The notes: a model not told the origin generated them from the sequence alone. DNA of 64,000 bases from Rheum nobile (GCA_027886185.1 WOAB01000103.1:434001-498000); one strand, 5' to 3'; counted from the stretch's first letter, positions 20,816 to 31,072 are shown. Translations and numbers: made by a program.

Positions 20816-22428
20816 TGATAGGTGTCATTTCATGCACCTTAACTGGCAATTATTAACATTATTTAGAGGAGTTTATGACTAGATTTAAGGTTAAGTCTGT
20901 AATCCAGAAGATGTAGAGATAATTGAAGATATCCAGGGATTTACAACTTATTTGGAGAAGATGAGGATCTGCTGGAAATTAATTGGAGAAGACTACCAAC
21001 ACTTGGTAGTAATGAAGAGCAGAAGAGAAAGGAGTGGGCGAATTTCTACCGCCTCGCGCCAGAGCCACCGCGACCCGGCGGTGGGTCTCAGAGAAGGATA
21101 CCGCCCCGCGGTGGGACCTGGCGCCCCACGGTCATCTGCTAGGCGAAATCAGCTTAATTAATAAAGGCCCGCATGCAGTTGGAATTTGGGGGATGAAAGG
21201 CCCAAATTGAAGAAAAGGCCCATGAAGGCCTCGGCCCAATTGAATTGTAAAAGAAGCCTGCTTGAGTTAAAGGCTGGGGCCCACCATGGAGAATGCTGCG
21301 CGCGTGAATTGGAGCTGGGAAGTGAGCGGAAGATGAAGCGTTGTGACGTCAGCCACGACGTCAGCGAGTTGCTGTTGATGGTGTTGGGCCGCCGCATGTG
21401 CTGCTGCTGAGATGGGCCGAAGTTGGGCCGAGGCTGCGAATGGAGACACCGAGCAACTGCTTGCACGAGAAGGAAACCGTGATGCGGGATTAATTTCCCA
21501 ATTTCGATTGTTTATTTTTGGTTTTATTTTATTGTTATTTCCTTTTATTAATTTTATCACTTTTAGATTTAGGTTAAATACTCTTTAGTTAACCTAGTTG
21601 CCAAAAATTGACAATTGACAATTTAGTTTTAGAAGTTCGTTCTGCCTCCAGGGTTTTCAACCCATGGAGAGCTAAACACCTTTGTTCTGCTAGACGTTTG
21701 AAGCAATACAGTTGATTCGGTTGTGAGATTTCTATTCCTTGTTCTTATTCTTATGTGTGTTGGTTTGATTCTCTTGGTTATATTGATTATTTATTTATCA
21801 TTGTTCTTCATAGTCTGGCCAGCTAGGTTGAATAATATTTATCAATTGCTAGGATTGCATATAGGGGTTCCGAGTGCATATCTAGTGGCATACACGATTG
21901 TGCGTATAGGGGTTCCGAGCGTACAATCGTGAGTGAGAATCATTTACATGCTAAGTAGTAGGGTGTCCTTCTATTTGCATGTATCCTATATCCTTGTGTG
22001 CATTGCTATTGCTTTGTTGGTGGTAAAGTATATCGACAACTGTGAGAATCGGTGGTGCTTTATCATTGGCATAGTAATAAGTGTATCGACAACTGTGAGA
22101 ATCGATAGTACTTAAGATCAAGGTGGGAACAACTATAAGGATAATAAAAGAACTTGGATTGAATATATTTCAGTGATCAACTTATATCTCTGTATTGTGG
22201 ATCTCGTTCTAGTGGAACTACTTTCCCCATTCATATTCTCAAGTCAACTAAACCAGTTTACTTTACTCTTTGCTTGATAATCAAAACCCCCCTTTCTTGT
22301 TACTTTGCATGCTTATAAACACTTAGAAACATCAATTCCTCCCTGTGGATTCGACCCTTGCTTGCCTCTACTACTTGTTTAGGTTTGTTAGGATTATTTT
22401 GTTAAGGTGTCACGACAACGCCTTATCA
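20816..22428 (+). repeat. 5' LTR of the Athila-like element
   Basis: It starts TGATAGG and ends TTATCA. At about 21,055-21,130 it contains a CG-rich patch of inverted words such as CACCGCGACCCGGCGGTG. A pair of 'ataggggttccgag' direct repeats lies at about 21,860-21,920, and two 'tatcgacaactgtgagaatcg' repeats at about 22,030-22,105. Open frames on either strand are present in both LTR copies and are treated as chance. Confidence 0.93.
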
Positions 22429-22431
22429 AAT

Positions 22432-22449
22432 TGGCGCCGTTGCCGGGGA
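22432..22449 (+). other. tRNA-Asp-type primer-binding site
   Basis: TGGCGCCGTTGCCGGGGA starts three bases after the LTR end. This word is characteristic of the Athila lineage of plant Ty3 elements. Confidence 0.92.
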
Positions 22450-22573
22450 GGCAAGATTTGATTTTTCTGTGTGTGTGTTTGTTTGTGTGCGTGTTACTTT
22501 GGTGTGGACCTATCTTACGGTCCACACCCGTGCTACTGACTTTTTTTTTTCCTTTTTGATTCTTGTTACAGAT

Positions 22574-23950
22574 ATGGATTTCTGGCGAGAGCCGCGATAT
22601 GACCCATACTCCTACACATACACTCCAGGATGGAGTGATCACCCTAATTTGAGTTATGGGTACCATCAATACCATCCATATGGTTATGACTACCAAGAGT
22701 TCTACCCAGATCCACAACCATTCTATCAGCAGGATACTCCGCAACAGTACAATCCTGCCTATGAGCATAGCCCACCAGTGTCCAATCCAAGTTCCGCTAT
22801 GTCAACTGAAGAGATGCTCAGGACCTTGACTCAACATTTCACCACTCATGTGCATACTACTGAGTCAAGCATCAAGAATATGAAAAGGCAGGTGGACTAG
22901 ATGGTGGAGTCAATTATACGGATCGATGCAAGGATTGAGGGAAATCTACCATCTCAAACGGTAGTAAACCCGAGGGAAAACGTTCCTCCTAGTGCTGAAG
23001 AGGAGGGCAAATATGAGATGGAGAAAATCATCCACCACCCCGCGTCACCTCTCACCGCGACCCGGCGTGAAGCCCCAGTTATTTCACCGCCCCGCAGCGA
23101 CACTGACCGCGACCCGGCGGTGAACCTCAGTAATCCTCCCTCACAGCCACCGCCCCGCGGCGATGACTACCACCCCGCGGTGGACGGAGTGCCTCCTAGT
23201 GAGATTTCGCCGCGACCCGCGGTGAGATCAGCGCAACCCGATGTCCAAAATTCCTATTCTGCTGATGAGGTCTGTGTTGATACTGATGAGGAGTTAGGAC
23301 TTCCAGATGATATTTTGGATCGCAAGGTGCTAACTGAGGAGGAGTATTTTTTGAGATTTGAGGAGGAGTGGAGCGACGATGAGGAGGAGTACCGCGATCA
23401 CGGAAATACTCCTGAGACACCCGTTTCTCTCAAAAATGCCCCGGCAGTCCCCGATCCTCTGGAGGCTGCCTATGATGAGTTTGTGCGTCTCAACTCTTTC
23501 CCGATCGTCGCGCTGAAACCCGTTACACCCTCCCCTGAGGCTCTGAAGGACACCCAAAAGGTGGGGAGCGACAAAGGCTTATTTGACACCTTCAGTAGTT
23601 GCAAGGCAACCACCCCTTTGGTCCATCTGGCAGACAGCACCCCTCGCTGCAAGGAAATGTTAAAGGTGCTGGGCTTGATAAAAAAGAAACCGAAGGGGAA
23701 GCACAAGAAGGAAGCCTTGATACAAGTGGCTGATTTTTATATGCTGGATACGGGGCAGGACGTACATGCAACCCCTAAGATGCTGGGTAGACAATTTTTA
23801 AAGATGGCAAGTGCATTCATGGATACGACGAGTGATCCAGCCATCATTAATTTCACAAGATTGGGGGTCACGCTCAACATGGAGCACCCAAAGAGGCACC
23901 CCCCAGATCCAGATCTCAGGTGCTCAGTTGCTATGAGCAACCTGAGTTGA
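22574..23950 (+). pseudogene. Gag/protease-derived ORF of the Athila-like element
   Basis: The frame starts at ATG 22574 and stays open to 23950 except for a TAG at 22898-22900. Its N-terminus (Y-D-P-Y-S-x-T-Y-x-P-G-W) matches the C-terminal Gag region of the minus element at about 8,330. The nucleocapsid core and zinc knuckle upstream have therefore been deleted. A Pro/Asp-rich middle is encoded by CG-rich inverted words (23,035-23,235). The last ~75 residues (F-Y-M-L-D-T-G-Q-D ... M-L-G-R-Q-F-L-K-M-A) match the end of the protease at 7,359-7,560, without its active-site half. It is an internally deleted Gag-protease relic. No enzyme function is expected. Confidence 0.75.
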
Positions 23951-25305
23951 GGAAACTGGAGTAGTATGTCAAGCCATGACAATAACTAAGGCGTTGTCCG
24001 AGAGGCAACCCGAGGTATGTTTTTATTTCTTTACTTCTTGCATTAGTTTTGTGTGCTTTTGCTTTGTTTTTGTTCTTGTTTTTTTTGTCTCCGACTAACC
24101 TGCAGGAAAGAGACCCATGCCTATTGAAGAAGGTGTTTACCACCAATGTAAGTCTCTTCCTTCCCTGCACTAAGTCACCCCCGAAAAAACCTTAAACGGG
24201 GAGTAAAAAGAAAAAAAAAGAATAATCGGATTTAAAAAAGAAAAAAAAATTCAAAAAAAAAAAATTCAAAAAAAAGAAAAGAAAAGAAGTTTTACCGAGC
24301 TGTCCTGAGTCACCATGGAGACGGTGCGCATCATGTTGTCAAGGAGGATACACTGCCCTACACTTGATTTGACAACGATGATGGCCCTACAGTCGACAAC
24401 TGAGGAGGAGGAACACTAGAGCCCCCACCAAGATCATATCTGGGCTCCACCATGTGTTCCTAGAAGACCGTGCCACCCCGACATCTTTGCTATACCATTA
24501 TTCACCAAAGTGGTTCCCTTTTGGTTGCACGGTAGAAGAAGATGATGAGTTGATGAAATCACCCGCCCAACACCAGAGACCTGGGCTTTATTGAGAAGAC
24601 CGCCAGCAACAAAGGAAGTGTCCAAACAGCTTGGCGAAGTTTGTGAGTTATTTTTTGCTTTTCTCTGTGCTTCTATTCTTTTGTCTTTCATTACATTGAG
24701 GACAATGCAATGTTTAAGCATGGGGGAGGGTTTTATACTTGCTACGTCGCTGAGGAGAAAAATGAATATAAAGAGAAAAGGCCAAAAATTTGAAAAAAGG
24801 CATACATTAAAAATCCTGGGATAGGTCGAAAACCCGAAAGGGCAGCCTAGGTAATAAGCAGGTGGCTTGGACCAGCATTAGGCTGGGGTAATATGTGGTC
24901 AAGAGTGATGTGAGCTTATGTGAGTACATCTATTGTAAAATGAAATGAGTGGCTTGGTGAAAACCCGAAAGGGCGCCTTGACAAAATGAGCGAAAAAGAA
25001 GAAGAGTGATTTTAGGATTTCTCATTATTCTTGGCGAGGCGTCATAAGAAGAGGAGTTATAAGGAGGTTTCGGGTAGGTCACTTTGGAGAGATAAGAAGA
25101 TAGATGGAGGATAGGATTAGTATTGTCACTCTATGGTGTTGTGATGTATTGTGTTGTTGTGCTGTGCATACTATTTTGGTTGTCTGGAGCTGATTGTTGA
25201 AATGTTATAATTGCTGGTGTCATATTTCCTTGTACTTCCTGAGACCTTGGTGTTTGACTGAGAGAGTATGTTTATCATTAGCTTACTCGAGACGAGTAAA
25301 GGTCT
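23951..25305 (+). other. Non-coding 3' interior of the Athila-like element
   Basis: About 1.35 kb without a supported gene. It holds a 'gaggcaacccgag' word at about 24,000, an A-rich stretch at 24,190-24,300, 'cattgaggacaatgca' at about 24,692, and repeated 'cccgaaagggc' words at about 24,830 and 24,970. The same order, reversed, occurs at 570-1020. It is probably structural RNA or a packaging region retained by non-autonomous copies. Confidence 0.6.
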
Positions 25306-25320
25306 AAGCATGGGGGAATT
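25306..25320 (+). other. Polypurine tract
   Basis: AAGCATGGGGGAATT directly precedes the TG of the 3' LTR. The same AAGCATGGGGGA word also occurs earlier, at about 24,716, and may be a second tract. Confidence 0.8.
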
Positions 25321-26920
25321 TGATAGGTGTCATTTCATGCACCTTAACTGGCAATTATTAACATTATTTAGAGGAGTTTATGACTAGATTTAAGGTTAAG
25401 TCTGTAATCCAAAAGATGTGGAGATAATTGAAGATATCCAGGGATTTACAGCTTATTTGGAGAAGATGAGGATCTGCTAGAAATTAATTGGAGAAGACTA
25501 TCAACACTTTATAGTAATGAAGAGCAGAAGAGAAATGAGTGGGCGAATTTCTACCGCCCCGCGCCAGAGCCACCGCGACCCGGCGGTGGGTCTCAGAGAA
25601 GGATACCGCCCCGCGGCCATCTGCTAGGCGAAATCAGCTTAATTAATAAAGGCCCGCGTGCAGCTGGAATTTGGGGGATGAAAGGCCCAAATTGAAGAAA
25701 AGGCCCATGAAGGCCTCGACCCAATTGAATTGTAAAAGAAGCCTGCTTGAGTTAAAGGCTGGGGCCCACCATGGAGAATGCCGCGCGCGTGAATTGGAGC
25801 TGGGAAGTGAGCGAAAGATGAAGCGGAGTGACGTCAGCCACGACGTCAGCAAGTTGCTATTGATGGTGTTGGGCCGCCGCATGTGCTGCTGCTGAGATAG
25901 GCCAAAGTTGGGCCGAGGCTGCGAATGGAGACACCGAGCAGCTGCTTGCACGAGAAGGAAACCGTGATGCGAGATTAATTTCCCAATTTCGATTGTTTAT
26001 TTTTGGTTTTATTTTATTGTTATTTCCTTTTATTAATTTTATCACTTTTAGATTTAGGTTAAATACTCTTTAGTTAACCTAGTTGCCAAAAATTGACAAT
26101 TGACAATTTAGTTTTAGAAGTTCGTTTTTCATTCTGCCTCCAGGGTTTTCCACCCATGGAGAGCTAAACACCTTTGTTCTACTAGACGTTTGAAGCAATA
26201 CAGTTGATTCGGTTGTGAGATTTCTATTCCTTGTTCTTATTCTTATGTGTGTTGGTTTGATTCTCTTGGTTATATTGATTATTGATTTATCATTGTTCTT
26301 CATAGTCTGGCCAACTAGGTTGAGTAATATATATCAATTGCTAGGATTGCATATAGGGGTTCCGAGTGCATATCTAGTGGCATACACGATTGTACGTATA
26401 GGGGTTCCGAGCGTACAATCGTGAGTGAGAATCATTTACATGCTAAGTAGTAGGGTGTCCTTCTATTTGCATGTATCCTATATCCTTGTGTGAATTGCTA
26501 TTGCTTTGTTGGTGGTAAAGTATATCGAAAACTGTGAGAATCGGTGGTGCTGTATCATTGGCATAGTAATAAGTCTATCGACAACTGTGAGAATCGATAG
26601 TACTTAAGATCAGGGTGGGAACAACTATAAGGATAATAAAAGAACTTGGATTGAATAGATTTCAGTGATCAACTTATATGTCTGTAATGTGGATCTCGTT
26701 CTAGTAGAACTACTTTCCCCATTCATATTCCCAAGTCAACTAAACCTGTTTACTTTACTCTTTGCTTGATAATCAAAACCCCCCTTTCTTGTTACTTTGC
26801 ATGCTTATAAACACTTAGAAAGATCAATTCCTCCCTGTGGATTCGACCCTTGCTTGCCTTTACTACTTGTTTAGGTTTGTTAGGATTATTTTGTTAAGGT
26901 GTCACGACAACGCCTTATCA
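25321..26920 (+). repeat. 3' LTR of the Athila-like element
   Basis: This is the partner of 20816-22428, with the same internal repeats. It lacks about 30 bp of the CG-rich patch near 25,610, where two GCGG words may have recombined, and has an 8-base insertion near 26,127. It is followed by CTTCC and the interrupted transposase frame. Confidence 0.93.
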
Positions 26921-28181
26921 CTTCCCAATGCAAGTCCTTCCAGAAGGCGTGAATGTCGTCTAGAGTGAGAGTTGTCCTCGTAATGATGGCTTTTGCAATA
27001 TCGTGGACGCACGGAAACCCAAGGCAGTCTCTCACCCAATGATCGTCGCATAGTTCTGAATAGTCCTCCTTGACTAACTTACCATACATGGCCAACAACA
27101 AATCAAAACAATTATCTGACACTCTGCAGAAGAGCCTTGAAAAGACCATTCGGGCAAGCTCCAGAAACCCTGGATCGTTGAACTCCATTGGTCGTGTAGA
27201 CAGTGAGTTGTTCATGGTTGCCCTAATCGTGTCGATTTGAAGAATGATTGCATGGTGGATCCTCACGATCACTCTGTTAAAGCCGCCTCTACTAGACCCC
27301 ACAATATCTTTCAAGACACGATGCATATAGCTCGAATCTACAACCGCACTTCTTCGATCTGCGTTTTTTACTCATCCGAATCGACAACTCCGGATTTTCT
27401 ACATTAACTTTCGGGCTCCCAGATCTCGATTCACCATATCTATCGCATGTCAAACTAACTACATACGGATTTGAGGTACGTGTCACCAAAACTATCATCA
27501 ACTCTTTTGCTCTAGCTCTCGCCCACTCAACCATTTCATTCATACTCTCCCAAACTAGGCCAGTACGAAATCGTTCTCCATAATCTTCCTCCTATAATTA
27601 TTTTTTATTTATGAATTATTATACTGTCTACAATTAGAACAAACTAATAATACAACAAATTTGCAAAGTCATTAATTCATAACAAATTTATCTGCTACAA
27701 TAGAAGCTATAATCTATATATAATCTGTGTATAAAATAGAACAATGAAAAGATAGCATATTTTTGTTCATTTCTATCCCTATATACTTCATAAAAATACA
27801 TATTTACATTCTGACTACTAAGTTTCTATTAAATGAACAATCAAATGGAGCGACTTTTGCTACATCACAATTTAATACAATCTGCATAGCTTTAATTAAA
27901 GGAAATAAAAAGCCCTTAATTATTTAAACACTAACCATGAAGAAATCGCCGCTCGGATCACAATCATCTCCTTCGTCTTCGCAAGCCGACAACCAAGAGT
28001 CGCTCCATTTTTCGTCTACTTCTTTATCTTCTCGAGCTTGTACCCAATCGCATTCCTCATCTTCACTTTGTATCCAATTGTTTTCCTCACTTTCATCATT
28101 AGAATATATGTTGAATGTTGTGATTTGGTGTGGAAGAAGAAGGAAATGGTGGTGTGCATTATATGCTGAAAATTCGGCCAT
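26921..28181 (-). pseudogene. MULE transposase N-terminal and C-terminal parts, catalytic core deleted
   Basis: This is the 5' half of the transposase-OTU gene. Exon 1 (28181-27936, 82 codons, acidic) ends ATG|GTTAGT. A 344-bp intron (27592-27935) follows, and exon 2 begins at 27591 in phase. It encodes a FAR1/MULE-type DNA-binding region (V-L-V-T-R-T-S ... S-K-K-R-R-S-K-K-C-G-C-R-F). Around 27,316 the sequence jumps, with a frame change, straight into the post-catalytic region (V-L-K-D-I-V-G-S, then a SWIM-like C-x-G-F-P-C-V-H at about 26,990). The roughly 200-250 residue DDE nuclease core normally between them is missing. The frame then reaches the CTTCC target site, where the Athila-like element is inserted. 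The 5' region is homologous to the GRF-gene promoter. Confidence 0.8.
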
Positions 28182-28355
28182 TAGAAATATGACCGTTCGT
28201 GCGTTAACAATAAGTGCACTAACGGTTGGATTTTTCTAACGGTACAATCTGTGTGCCTACATTAGGCGCACAGGTTTTGTAGATGTGTGCTTATATTAAG
28301 CGCACAAAACATCATCTCCGCCCCCGACTTTTTCCTTTTTTCCGCTTTTGCCCTT

Positions 28356-28452
28356 GTGCTGTTACATTAAGCGCACAAAACATGTACTGCTATATTAAGC
28401 GCACAGATTCGTGTGCATTTAAGTGAAAATTCGTATGCATATAGGCAGACCC
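28356..28452 (-). repeat. Right terminal inverted repeat of the MULE
   Basis: This is the inverted partner of 11794-11889. Immediately outside lies TAAATGAT. Just inside (28,250-28,400) are four palindrome-like GTGCGCTTA/TAAGCGCAC words that are also seen at the left end. Confidence 0.85.
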
Positions 28453-28555
28453 TAAATGATGACTTAACATCATTTTATCCACAATTTTGAATGGTGCAAA
28501 TACGATCCCTGTTTTGAAATCACCCTTCCTTCTTCTGATTTCTCGTTCCAAGAAA

Positions 28556-28695
28556 ATTAAACCAAATAAAACGTATTTAGTCATAATACTTTATGAGAAT
28601 TGAACTAACGCTTAACTATGATATTATTAAACCAAATAAAACGTATTTAGTCATAATATTTTATGAGAATTGAACTAACGCTTAACTATGATATT
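28556..28695. repeat. Tandem duplication, two 70-bp units
   Basis: Units 28556-28625 and 28626-28695 differ at about one position. It lies just outside the MULE right end. No coding. Confidence 0.9.
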
Positions 28696-28766
28696 ATTGT
28701 TTTATCCATTATCATTTCTCGAGTTAAATTTATCATGTATACTGATCATTACTCATGGTTGCTACA

Positions 28767-29117
28767 CAGTGCCGGTCCTAATATTTTCAAGGCCCGAGAC
28801 GAAATTTAATTAGGGACCCTTATATAAGCTCTTATTTAAAAAAAAAATAAGACAAAGATGCAAAATTCTAAAAAAAAATAAGACAAAGATGCAAAATTCT
28901 GGAATCGAACCCATGACCTATTGGAGAAAGTGTGCTCTAAGACCACTAGACTATGCTGGCTTTTTATTACCCATATTTAACACATATATACATACCTAAA
29001 ACATTTTTTTGAGGCCCCAAAAATTTGGAGGCCCTGGGCCGGCGCCCATGCTGCCCCCCCCCCCCCCTCTGGGCCGGCGCCCATGCTGCCCCCCCCCCCC
29101 CCTCTGGGCCGGCCCTG
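28767..29117. mobile_element. hAT-type MITE
   Basis: It begins CAGTGCCGGTCCT, ends with the inverse of CAGGGCCGGCCCAG, and is flanked by perfect 8-bp duplications TTGCTACA (28759-28766 and 29118-29125), the hallmark of hAT elements. Its 351 bp encode no transposase. Inside are a ~31-bp tandem duplication with A-runs (about 28,840-28,902), a tRNA-like segment (28901-28960), and a ~35-bp tandem duplication, each unit carrying a run of fourteen C (29054-29067 and 29089-29102). Confidence 0.88.
28901..28960 (-). other. tRNA-like pol III promoter segment within the MITE
   Basis: On the minus strand an A-box-like TAGTCTAGTGG (28943-28953) is followed 31 bases later by a perfect B box GGTTCGATTCC (28901-28911). 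The segment resembles the tRNA-related head of a SINE or a tRNA relic. The acceptor stem is not closed, so I do not call a functional tRNA. Confidence 0.6.
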
Positions 29118-29234
29118 TTGCTACATAATAAATAGTTTTCGACTCTAATTACACGCGGTTAACCCTTTTGATCCAATATGTACTATGTCTTAGCAATATA
29201 ATTTTGACAGGTCAAATAAATTATATGTCCTTAA

Positions 29235-30823
29235 TCTATACTAACATAAAAAGTTGACATATTGTCATAATAAATGTCTTCATTTTTTGAATTTTAATAA
29301 AGCAATTTACAAATAAAAGTTAGAACCAAATGGCCTTTTACCTCCCATCCACATGCCTTTCATTATGAATTCTCTACCATTAATTATATTTTATCTATAC
29401 TCTAATGTCGTTAATATAAGTTAAAAAGTATACATGAAACCCAATCAAACATATATTTTAGCTATCTAATCTATGTATTAATTTAGTGGATTGTTCAAAC
29501 ATATATTTTGAATATTTACATCAACCAATATTATAAGCTTAAATCGTTTTCAAACATCTATAATCTATAATATATAAAAAGTTAGTTTTTTCTATGCAAT
29601 AAATGTACTCACTCATTATCAAGCATATTTTCTTTTTCTAAACTAAGTATTTTGGAAATAATAAATTTATTTAACATCAACCAAATTTTATAAGTCCCAT
29701 AAATTAAAGATGATGAGACTAAACAAATGTAAATTTAAAAAATTGTATTTTTTATATTCAAATTCATTATCTTTTATAAAATGATTTAAAGACAAATATA
29801 TGAAAAAACTAAAAATAATTTAAATTTCATAATATTCTAAATTTAGTTAATACGATTTTGTTCATATTTTAATTTGTAGGATTTATTTTTTAATATAAAG
29901 TTATTTTTTATTAATAAGTTCTAAAAATAACAATTAGAATTCATGAATAAGAATATACAAATAAAACCATAATAAATAAGCAATTTTAATTTTTAATAAG
30001 GTGTTATAATTTTTTAATTTTACTGTATATATACATTAAGCATTTTTTTACATGTAAGATATCATAATATGCACGTATTTGTTGTTTTGTGACAATATCT
30101 AAAAAAAAGTAAAAAACTCCTACATAATCAACTATTTCACAAAAAAACTGAAAATTGAAGAATATAATAAAGCTACATATAGTTATTCTTAAAAATAAAT
30201 CCTAAATAATACTTGAAATTAAACAAAATATAGAATTTTTTATTAACTTATATATATAACGTAATTAAATTTGAGATGAAATATACAATATTTGTGATGT
30301 GATGATATACTCACTAAGTAACTATACATAATGTTACAAAATTACACTAATATATTAAAAAATCAACCACTATAATCATATACAAAAATTAATTTTAAAA
30401 TTTGAATAAAACATCTTAAAAGCATGGTAAAAGTTCGCTAATTCTTGAAATGAAAGCAAATCATCAAATAACACTTAAAATAACACCTAAGTAGTTATTG
30501 TTGAAGCTAATTCTGTATTATAATAATTTGATATGAGATAAAATTATAAAACTGTTGTTATAAAGTTGACAAAGTGATTTTATTTCATCTTATTTTATTT
30601 AATAACATCATAATTAGTAATGTAAAATGGAATAACTCACATATATATATTGTTTCGTTATTTAGAAACAAATCGTAAATTCGGATATATTTGGTTGTAC
30701 AAAATTTATAAAGTACTTTGATATACTAAAATAATAACTAATTTAATTATAAATAATAAAATATTATATATTTTCTTAATCATGTCACGGACCCGTGCGT
30801 AGCACGGACATATATATAACTAG
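29235..30823 (+). mobile_element. Non-autonomous Helitron
   Basis: It starts TCTATACTAACATAAAAAG after an A (29234) and ends CTAG before a T (30824), the A^T insertion rule of Helitrons. Near the 3' end a hairpin CCGTGC-GTA-GCACGG (30793-30807) precedes the CTAG by about 13 bases. The 1589 bp are strongly AT-rich and hold no Rep/helicase gene. A second start-like word, TCTATAATATATAAAAAG, at about 29,567 may mark a nested or alternative 5' end. Confidence 0.8.
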
Positions 30824-31072
30824 TTATTAGAATAGTTGATAGCGCCACCTGAATTATTATTCATTATTATGATTTTATATGCAGCCGCTAATCTCGCTAA
30901 CTTACCAACTCTACCATTTTATTTTACACCATTTGGATAAAAAAGTGGAAGCAAGAATTATCAAATATATCCACCAACTTCGAACTTCATTTTCCTGACA
31001 GATTTGAAAGATGATGTTTTACATACGTATGGTAACAGTTGCAATGAAAAGAGAAATTCAAAAATATTGGAC

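Larger units (their letters stand above)
20816..26920 (+). mobile_element. Athila-like non-autonomous LTR element inside the transposase gene
   Basis: LTRs of 1613 bp (20816-22428) and 1600 bp (25321-26920) both begin TGATAGGTGTC and end CCTTATCA. The element is flanked by perfect CTTCC duplications (20811-20815 and 26921-26925). The tRNA-Asp-type primer site follows the 5' LTR and a purine tract precedes the 3' LTR. The 2.9-kb interior has only one broken gag/protease-derived ORF and no polymerase, so mobility would need a helper. The LTRs are very similar apart from a ~30-bp indel near 21,115 and a few substitutions, which points to a fairly recent insertion. Confidence 0.93.
11794..28452. 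mobile_element. Mutator-like element (MULE) with PMD, GRF and transposase-OTU genes
   Basis: The ends are inverted copies: 11794 onward (GGAACCACCTATATGCACACG) and the reverse of 28452 backward (GGGTCTGCCTATATGCATACG) remain alignable for about 95 bp. Flanks are TAAATGAA (11786-11793) and TAAATGAT (28453-28460), a 7/8 match and close to the 8-11 bp duplication of MULEs. Inside, the right part encodes a FAR1/MULE-type transposase fused to an OTU protease (minus strand). The left part holds a plant mobile domain gene and the middle a GRF zinc-finger gene (plus strand). A 6105-bp Athila-like insertion plus 5-bp duplication accounts for part of the length, so the pre-insertion MULE was about 10.5 kb. 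The transposase lacks its catalytic core, so the copy is not autonomous. Confidence 0.82.

Noticed and set aside
21158..21466. Minus-strand frame of about 100 codons in the Athila-like LTR, repeated at 25,643-25,951
   Set aside because: An LTR duplicate with stop-free sequence explained by locally high GC; no domain or start context.
28901..28960. A functional tRNA gene
   Set aside because: Only the A and B boxes fit; acceptor and anticodon stems cannot be closed convincingly, and the segment is within a MITE.
28453..31070. AT-rich DNA considered as a satellite or centromeric repeat
   Set aside because: No tandem periodicity apart from the 70-bp duplication; most of it is explained by the hAT MITE and Helitron.
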